From: an uncultured Oscillospiraceae bacterium
GTDB lineage: Bacteria; Bacillota; Clostridia; Oscillospirales; Oscillospiraceae
NCBI GenBank assembly: GCA_934589145.1
Contig: CAKTNW010000047.1
Span: 1-12,320 of the forward strand
DNA: 12,320 nucleotides
Direction of reading: 5' to 3'
Shown: positions 5,082-12,320 of the stretch, one piece after another
How the letters are laid out: each line of letters begins with the position of its first letter
Numbering within the stretch: position 1 is the first letter of the stretch
Made by a program: the position numbers and the translations under genes
The notes under the pieces: model-generated
Databases searched by the model: none
What the model saw: the letters and a program-made list of their open reading frames with translations, nothing else
Told to the model about the DNA's origin: nothing

Positions 5082-8000
5082 TTAGTTCTCGCTGCGGCGC
5101 TTGTAGGATTCGTACTTGGTCTTGGCATCCTCTTCCGCCTCGGCAAACAGGGTCTTGGCGTTCTCGGGGAAGCTCAGCTCCAGAGAAGCATAGCGCACCT
5201 CGCCCTTCATGAAGTCGTACAGAGGCATGGTGGGCTCCTTGGAATCCAGGGTGAACTTCTTGGTGCTGGGATCGTAGCGATACAGATTCCAGTAACCGGA
5301 AGCGACGGCGTCCTTCATCTCCTGCTGGACATTGTTCATGCCCTTCTTGATGCCGTGGTTGATGCAGGGCGCGTAGCAGATCACCAGGGACGGGCCCTTG
5401 TGGGCTTCGGCTTCCTTGATGGCCTTGATCAGCTGGTTGGGGTTGGCGCCCATGGAGCACTGGGCCACATAGACGTTGTCATAGGTCATCATCAGCATGC
5501 CCAGATCCTTCTTCTTGGTCTTCTTGCCGCTGGCCTGGAACTGTGCCACAGCGCCGACGGGGGTGGCCTTGGAGGACTGTCCGCCGGTGTTGGAGTACAC
5601 CTCGGTATCCACCAGCAGCACGTTCACATCCTCGCCCATGGCGAAAACGTGATCCAGACCGCCGTAGCCGATGTCGTAGGCCCAGCCGTCGCCGCCGTAC
5701 ATCCACATGGTCTTCTTGGACAGATCCTTCTTGCGCTTCAGGATCTCGTCCACGATCTTCTGCTCGTCGGCGGAGAAGGTGCCCTTCTCCAGCACGGCCA
5801 CCAGAGCGGCGGTGGCAGGCGTGGAGGCATCCAGATCGTCATAGGTCTCCAGATACTTGGCGATGGCGGCCTTGACAGCCTCGTCCTTGGTGAGGGCGTC
5901 CAGCTCCTTCACATAGCCGGTGACGCAGTCACGCAGCTGCTTGACAGCCAGGCACATACCATAGGAGAACTCGGCATTGTTCTCGAACAGGGAGTTGCTC
6001 CAAGCAACGCCCTTGCCCTCCTGGTTCTTGCAGTAGGGAACGCAGGGCATTGCCGCGCCCCAGGCCTGGGTGCAGCCGGTGGCGTTGGCCAGATACATCT
6101 TGTCGCCGAACAGCTGGGTCAGCAGCTTGATATAGGGGGTCTCGCCGCAGCCGGCGCAGGCGCCGTTGAACTCCACCAGAGGCTGCTTGAACTGGCTGCC
6201 CTTCAGGCTGAACTTATCCACCTTGTCACCCTTGATGGGCAGGTTGAACAGGTACTCCCAGTTGGTCTGATCCAGAGACACCTCGTGGGTGGGCACCATC
6301 TTCAGGGCCTTGCCGCCCTTGGGGCAGGAGGAGACGCAGCTGCCGCAGCTGGTGCAGTCCAGGGTGGACACGCCCATAGCGTACTTCATACCGGCCAGCT
6401 GCGGGCCCTTGGCGTCCACCATCACCAGACCCTCGGGGGCGTTGGCGGCTTCGCCCTCGTCCAGCAGGAAGGGACGGATGACGGCATGGGGGCAGACGAA
6501 GGAGCACATGTTGCACTGCAGGCACTCGGTGGCGTCCCACACGGGCAGATGGGTGGCGATGCCGCGCTTCTCATAGCGGGAGGTGCCCAGCGGCATGGTG
6601 CCGTCCTCCATGCCCTTGAAGGCGGAGACAGGCAGATTGTCGCCCTTCTGGGCGTTGATGGGCACCAGGATGTTCTTGATGACGTAGGGCAGGTCGTCGG
6701 CGGCGGGCTTGATGGCAGCGCCGGACAGGTTCTTCCACTCGGGCTTCACCTTCACCTCCACCAGGGCGTTGATACCGGCGTCCACGGCGGCGATGTTCAT
6801 GTTGACGATCTTCTCGCCCTTCAGGCCGTAGGTCTTTTTGACGGCGGCCTTCATGTGCTCCACGGCGTCCTCAACGGGGATGACGTTGGCCAGCTTGAAG
6901 AAGGCGGCCTGCAGCACCATGTTGGAGCGATTGCCCAGACCCAGGGCCTGAGACTCCTTGTTGGCGTCGATGATGTAGAACTTGATGTCATTCTCGGCAA
7001 TGTACTTCAGGATATCGCCGGGGATGTGCTGCTCCAGCTCGTTCTCCGTCCACTCGCAGTTCAGCAGGAAGCTGCCGTGAGGCTTCAGCTCGGAGATGAT
7101 GTCGTACTTGGTCAGATACGTCTGGTTGTGGCAGGCGATGAAGTCTGCGTTGGAGACGTAATAGGTAGAGCTGATGGGGTGCTTGCCGAAGCGCAGGTGG
7201 CTCTTGGTGATACCGAAGGACTTCTTGGTATCATACTCGAAGTACGCCTGGCAGTACATGTCGGTGGTCTCGCCGATGATCTTGATGGAGTTCTTGTTGG
7301 CGCCCACGGTACCGTCGGAGCCCAGACCCCAGAACTTGCAGGCGATGGTGCCCTCCGGCTCGGTCAGCAGGGGAGCGCCGATGGGCAGGGACAGATGGGT
7401 CACATCGTCCTCGATGCCGATGGTGAAGTGATTCTTGGGCTCGGACAGCGTCAGGTTGTCGAACACGGCCTTGATCTGGGCGGGGGTGGTGTCCTTGGAG
7501 GACAGGCCGTAGCGGCCGGCGTAGATCAGGGGACGGTTGGCGTCGTTGATGTAGGCGGCGCAGATATCCTCGTACAGAGGCTCGCCGATGGAGCCGGCTT
7601 CCTTCACACGATCCAGAACGGCGATCTTCTTCACCGTCTTGGGCATGGCCGCCAGCAGGTGCTTGGCGGAGAAGGGGCGGAACAGATGCACCTGCAGGAA
7701 GCCCACCTTCTCGCCCTTGGCGTTCAGGTAGTTGACGACCTCCTGGGCGCAGCCGGAGACGGAGCCCATGGCCACGATGACGCGCTCGGCGTCAGGCGCG
7801 CCGTAGTAGTTGAACAGGTGATACTCACGGCCGGTCAGCTTGCTGATCTGGGCCATGTAGTCCTCCACCACGTCGGGCAGCTGGGCATAGTCGGTGTTGT
7901 TGGACTCGCGGAGCTGGAAGTAGATGTCGGGGTTGTCCACCAGGGAGCGCATGCGGGGATCCTCGGGATTCAGGGCGTTGGCGCGGAACTTGGCCAGGGC

Positions 8001-8594
8001 CTCATAGTCCACCAGCTTGGCGTACTCGTCGTAGTCCAGCACGTCGATCTTCTGGATCTCGTGGCTGGTGCGGAAGCCGTCAAAGAAGTGCAGGAAGGGG
8101 ATGCGGGCCTTGATGGCGCTCAGGTGGGCCACGGCGGCCAGGTCGGCGGCCTGCTGGACGCTGCCGCTGGAAAGCAGGGCAAAGCCCGTCTGGCGGCAGT
8201 TCATCACGTCGGAGTGATCGCCGAAGATGGAGAACGCGTGGGTACCCACGGTACGGGACGCCACATGCAGCACGCCGGGCAGACGCTCGCCGGAGATACG
8301 GTGCATGGTGGGGATCATCAGCATCAGACCCTGGGAAGCGGTGAAGCTGGTGGCCAGGGCGCCGGCCTCCAGCGCGCCGTGGCAGGCGCCGCAGGCACCG
8401 GCCTCGGACTGCATCTCCACCAGACGGACGGTCTGGCCGAAGATGTTCTTCTTACCCTTGGCCGACCACTCGTCGGCGTGCTCCGCCATGGGGCTGGACG
8501 GGGTGATGGGGTAGATGGCAGCAACTTCCGAGAAGGCATATGCCACATATGCCGCCGCTTCGTTACCGTCGCAGATCTTCATGAGCTTACTCAT
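5082..8594 (-). CDS. nifJ: Pyruvate:ferredoxin (flavodoxin) oxidoreductase, fused form
   Basis: The 1170-residue cytoplasmic enzyme oxidises pyruvate with coenzyme A to acetyl-CoA and CO2, passing electrons to ferredoxin; it is central to clostridial fermentation. The N-terminal domain has YPITPSSPMAEH (28-39). Two ferredoxin-type clusters follow, with C691/C694/C697/C701 and C747/C750/C753/C757. The proximal cluster ligands are C813, C816, C841 and C1077, close to the C812/C815/C840/C1071 set I recall for the Desulfovibrio africanus enzyme. The thiamine diphosphate motif GDGWAYDIGYGG starts at 968. Length is that of a complete enzyme. AGGAGG (8605-8610) lies 10 bases before the start. Codon use is very biased: no TTA, CTA or TCA codon occurs, since the codon-aligned opposite strand has no stop, consistent with high expression. 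Confidence 0.98.
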   Translation of the reverse strand: MSKLMKICDGNEAAAYVAYAFSEVAAIYPITPSSPMAEHADEWSAKGKKNIFGQTVRLVEMQSEAGACGACHGALEAGALATSFTASQGLMLMIPTMHRISGERLPGVLHVASRTVGTHAFSIFGDHSDVMNCRQTGFALLSSGSVQQAADLAAVAHLSAIKARIPFLHFFDGFRTSHEIQKIDVLDYDEYAKLVDYEALAKFRANALNPEDPRMRSLVDNPDIYFQLRESNNTDYAQLPDVVEDYMAQISKLTGREYHLFNYYGAPDAERVIVAMGSVSGCAQEVVNYLNAKGEKVGFLQVHLFRPFSAKHLLAAMPKTVKKIAVLDRVKEAGSIGEPLYEDICAAYINDANRPLIYAGRYGLSSKDTTPAQIKAVFDNLTLSEPKNHFTIGIEDDVTHLSLPIGAPLLTEPEGTIACKFWGLGSDGTVGANKNSIKIIGETTDMYCQAYFEYDTKKSFGITKSHLRFGKHPISSTYYVSNADFIACHNQTYLTKYDIISELKPHGSFLLNCEWTENELEQHIPGDILKYIAENDIKFYIIDANKESQALGLGNRSNMVLQAAFFKLANVIPVEDAVEHMKAAVKKTYGLKGEKIVNMNIAAVDAGINALVEVKVKPEWKNLSGAAIKPAADDLPYVIKNILVPINAQKGDNLPVSAFKGMEDGTMPLGTSRYEKRGIATHLPVWDATECLQCNMCSFVCPHAVIRPFLLDEGEAANAPEGLVMVDAKGPQLAGMKYAMGVSTLDCTSCGSCVSSCPKGGKALKMVPTHEVSLDQTNWEYLFNLPIKGDKVDKFSLKGSQFKQPLVEFNGACAGCGETPYIKLLTQLFGDKMYLANATGCTQAWGAAMPCVPYCKNQEGKGVAWSNSLFENNAEFSYGMCLAVKQLRDCVTGYVKELDALTKDEAVKAAIAKYLETYDDLDASTPATAALVAVLEKGTFSADEQKIVDEILKRKKDLSKKTMWMYGGDGWAYDIGYGGLDHVFAMGEDVNVLLVDTEVYSNTGGQSSKATPVGAVAQFQASGKKTKKKDLGMLMMTYDNVYVAQCSMGANPNQLIKAIKEAEAHKGPSLVICYAPCINHGIKKGMNNVQQEMKDAVASGYWNLYRYDPSTKKFTLDSKEPTMPLYDFMKGEVRYASLELSFPENAKTLFAEAEEDAKTKYESYKRRSEN

Positions 8595-8621
8595 ATACTC
8601 TTTTCCTCCTCTTTATTCCGG

Positions 8622-8656
8622 GCACATTTCACCGCCGGAAAACGGCGAAAATGCAC
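8622..8656 (-). other. 5' leader hairpin of nifJ mRNA
   Basis: On the minus strand, eight pairs (two of them G-U) between 8649-8656 and 8622-8629 stack on six pairs (8643-8648 with 8632-8637), with a two-base bulge at 8630-8631 and a short loop. It sits almost at the predicted 5' end and about 11 bases before the ribosome binding site, which stays free. A role in mRNA stability is a guess. Confidence 0.5.
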
Positions 8657-8672
8657 AGATATACAATATGAT

Positions 8673-8700
8673 ATGGTAACACGTTTCAGGGGAAAGTCAA
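8673..8700 (-). promoter_or_regulatory. Probable nifJ promoter
   Basis: On the minus strand, TTGACT (8695-8700) and TACCAT (8673-8678) are 16 bases apart, with a TG one base before the -10 box (8680-8681). Transcription would start near 8666, giving a leader of about 72 bases. The -10 box matches consensus at four of six positions, so placement is less certain than for the other promoters. Confidence 0.55.
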
Positions 8701-8765
8701 TTTCTTAACAAGGATTTCTGCGTTTTCCCCGAGGATGGGGGAGCTTTTTTGTGAAAAAAGTCAAA

Positions 8766-10034
8766 TCACAGGATCACGGGTCTGCCGTCGAAGGCGAACT
8801 GTCCGCCACGCACCGTGATATGACCGCCCAGGCGGTTGGGATACTCGCCGTCGGGCAGGTCGACGTTGACGCAGCCCTTGCCGCGCTCCAGCAGGTCGAA
8901 CACGCCCAGCACCTTGCCCTCCGGGCCCTGGTAATGGCCCAGCAGCAGGCCGTCCGCCTCCTCCAGCCAGTAGCCGCCGGTGAGGGGCAGCGTCTCCTTG
9001 ATCTCCTTCAGCTTCTTCATCTGGAGCTGCACATCCCGGCGCATGTCGCCGTAGTTGCTCTGATCCTCGAAGAAGTCCACCCGCTCACAAGGCGCGTACT
9101 CCATGCCGCTGTAGAGCATGGTGACGCCCCGCTGGAAGTAGAGGAAGGCCAGCCAGTTGTCCAGCTGCGTGTCGCTGTGCATCCAGCTTGCGCCCCGGGG
9201 CGTGTCGTGGTTTTCCAGATACCGGGCCTTTACATAGCTGCTGGGGTAGGTCAGCTCCTGATAGTTCAGGATATTGGCGTACTCCCGCAGGGTCACCTTG
9301 CCGGTCAGCACGCCCTCGTACCAGGGCCACACGTCGTAGTCGTAGCTCATGTCGAAGACCTGGTGCAGCTCGGTGTCCGTGGCGCAGTAAGCGCCCATCT
9401 TCCGCATGGCCAGCACATGAGCGCCGTGGACGCTCTCCGCCAGCCAGAGGCAGCCGGGGCGGACGGTCTCCACCTCGTCATGGGCCTGCTGCCAGAATTC
9501 CACCGGCACGGCGCTGGCCACGTCGCAGCGGAAGCCGTCCACAATGGCGGCCCACTGCTTCAATGTGTCGATCTGATAGCGCCACAGGTCGCGGTTGGTG
9601 TAGTCCAGATCCACGATGTCCCACCAGTCGGCCACCTTGCGGGTGGGCTTGCCCTGCTCATCCCGCAGGAAGAACTCCGGGTGCTCGGCGGCCAGCACGG
9701 AATCCGGCGAGGTGTGGTTATACACCACGTCGATGATGCACTTCATGCCCCGGTCGTGAATGGCGTCCACCAGGTGGCGCAGGTCGTCCACGGTGCCCAT
9801 GTCCGGGTTCACCGCCCGGTAGTCCCGGATGGCGTAGGGGCTGCCCATGGTGCCCTTGCGGCCCTCCTCGCCGATGGGGTGGATGGGCATCAGCCACAGG
9901 ATGTCCGCACCCAGCCCCTTCAGGCGGTCGAGATCGCCCTCCAGGGCACGGAAGGTGCCCTCCTTCGTGTGTCCGCGGACGAAAACGCTGTAAATGACCT
10001 GGTGCCGCAGGGAGAGATCGGTGTTGCTTGCCAT
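8766..10034 (-). CDS. Cytosolic GH13 (alpha-amylase family) glycosidase
   Basis: This 422-residue protein is an alpha-amylase-family enzyme acting on alpha-glucans or malto-oligosaccharides. All four GH13 regions are intact: DVVYNH (102-107), GFRCDVA with the catalytic nucleophile D171, WLAE with the acid/base E200, and ENHD with D277 as third catalytic residue. The barrel is followed by a short C-terminal sheet domain of about 80 residues. No signal peptide is seen, so it should be intracellular, perhaps degrading glycogen or imported dextrins. The start is set by AAAGGAGGGC (10041-10050), about 8 bases upstream. It lies only 23 bases after ligA and has no visible promoter of its own, so it is probably read from the ligA transcript. 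The exact subfamily and substrate cannot be assigned. Confidence 0.9.
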   Translation of the reverse strand: MASNTDLSLRHQVIYSVFVRGHTKEGTFRALEGDLDRLKGLGADILWLMPIHPIGEEGRKGTMGSPYAIRDYRAVNPDMGTVDDLRHLVDAIHDRGMKCIIDVVYNHTSPDSVLAAEHPEFFLRDEQGKPTRKVADWWDIVDLDYTNRDLWRYQIDTLKQWAAIVDGFRCDVASAVPVEFWQQAHDEVETVRPGCLWLAESVHGAHVLAMRKMGAYCATDTELHQVFDMSYDYDVWPWYEGVLTGKVTLREYANILNYQELTYPSSYVKARYLENHDTPRGASWMHSDTQLDNWLAFLYFQRGVTMLYSGMEYAPCERVDFFEDQSNYGDMRRDVQLQMKKLKEIKETLPLTGGYWLEEADGLLLGHYQGPEGKVLGVFDLLERGKGCVNVDLPDGEYPNRLGGHITVRGGQFAFDGRPVIL

Positions 10035-10057
10035 AGAAAGGCCCTCCTTTGTGAATA

Positions 10058-12043
<1,986 letters not shown>

Positions 12044-12320
12044 TTATCCGTTGTTCATGATATAATCCTCGGCATACTGTGCCGTCTCATCTGGCGTGGT
12101 GCTGAAATAGGTATAGGTGTCCGGCACGCCGCCCACGATTACCGTCTCCGCCACGGCGATCTCGTTGGAGACCTTGGTGGAGGTTTTCATCCCTGGCAGC
12201 AGGATGCTCATGTACACATCCACGTCCAGAAAGATCTGGTGCCGGGTCTGGTTGATGCCCGCGGCGGTGAACTGGTTGCGGAAGGCGGCGCTGGCGCTGC
12301 CCACCGCCTGCATCCGCACA
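12044..12320 (-). CDS. yunB: Sporulation protein YunB, C-terminal part (runs off the right edge)
   Basis: The last 91 or so residues of a protein resemble the end of YunB, a membrane-associated protein needed for spore formation in Bacillus and conserved in spore-forming clostridia. The stretch AGINQTRHQIFLDVDVYMSI, followed by ILLPG and the near-terminal AVAETVIVGGVPDTYTYF, is what I recognise. The region after YTYF (about 20 residues, ending YIMNNG) is an extra tail. Its stop codon (12044-12046) directly abuts the most upstream ligA ATG, so the genes are co-transcribed or at least translationally linked. In Bacillus yunB belongs to the mother-cell sigma-E programme. Any such promoter here would lie beyond the window. 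Confidence 0.8.
   Translation of the reverse strand, partial: VRMQAVGSASAAFRNQFTAAGINQTRHQIFLDVDVYMSILLPGMKTSTKVSNEIAVAETVIVGGVPDTYTYFSTTPDETAQYAEDYIMNNG

Noticed and set aside
5073..8708. Open frame of about 1211 codons on the plus strand, opposite nifJ
   Set aside because: It is codon-aligned with nifJ, has a low-complexity His/Gly/Val/Leu-rich translation with no family motif, and arises from codon bias in nifJ.
8715..8765. Possible terminator between the GH13 gene and nifJ
   Set aside because: A CCCC/GGGG stem and a T6/A6 stem can be drawn, but neither has a stem followed by a T run on the minus strand. A T run follows on the plus strand, where no gene ends.

Overview
This window looks like ordinary core chromosome of a GC-rich, spore-forming anaerobic Firmicute, most likely a gut clostridium of the Oscillospiraceae type (Oscillibacter/Flavonifractor-like). 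That placement is an inference. It rests on a yunB-type sporulation gene, a T-box leader on valS, a fused pyruvate:ferredoxin oxidoreductase, a two-subunit iron-sulfur L-serine dehydratase, strong AGGAGG-type ribosome binding sites, sigma-A promoters, and GC-rich codon use. I saw no tRNA, rRNA, CRISPR array, insertion sequence or phage gene.

Left part (1-2120): the start of valS lies on the minus strand behind a nearly complete T-box riboswitch with its own promoter, antiterminator and terminator. Back to back with it, a second promoter drives a plus-strand pair: a MarR-family regulator and a TauE/SafE-type exporter. A 12-bp perfect palindrome at the marR transcription start could be the regulator's own operator.

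Middle plus-strand part (2121-5072): sdaAB and sdaAA overlap and encode the two subunits of L-serine dehydratase. A VTT/TVP38-type membrane protein follows. An unrecognised 108-residue membrane protein comes next, with its own consensus promoter and a structured leader. Between tauE and sdaAB lies a long inverted repeat that encloses the sdaAB promoter and covers the sdaAB ribosome binding site. A strong bidirectional terminator ends this block.

Right part (5082-12320, all minus strand): reading 12320 to 5082 the order is the yunB 3' end, ligA, a cytosolic GH13 enzyme, then nifJ with its own promoter and a 5' hairpin. The first three are tightly packed and probably co-transcribed. Serine dehydratase makes pyruvate and NifJ oxidises it to acetyl-CoA, CO2 and reduced ferredoxin, so the two neighbouring convergent units are metabolically linked.

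I found no clearly new multi-gene system. The observations most worth checking are the inverted repeat at 2128-2220, the orphan 108-residue membrane protein, and the marR palindrome.
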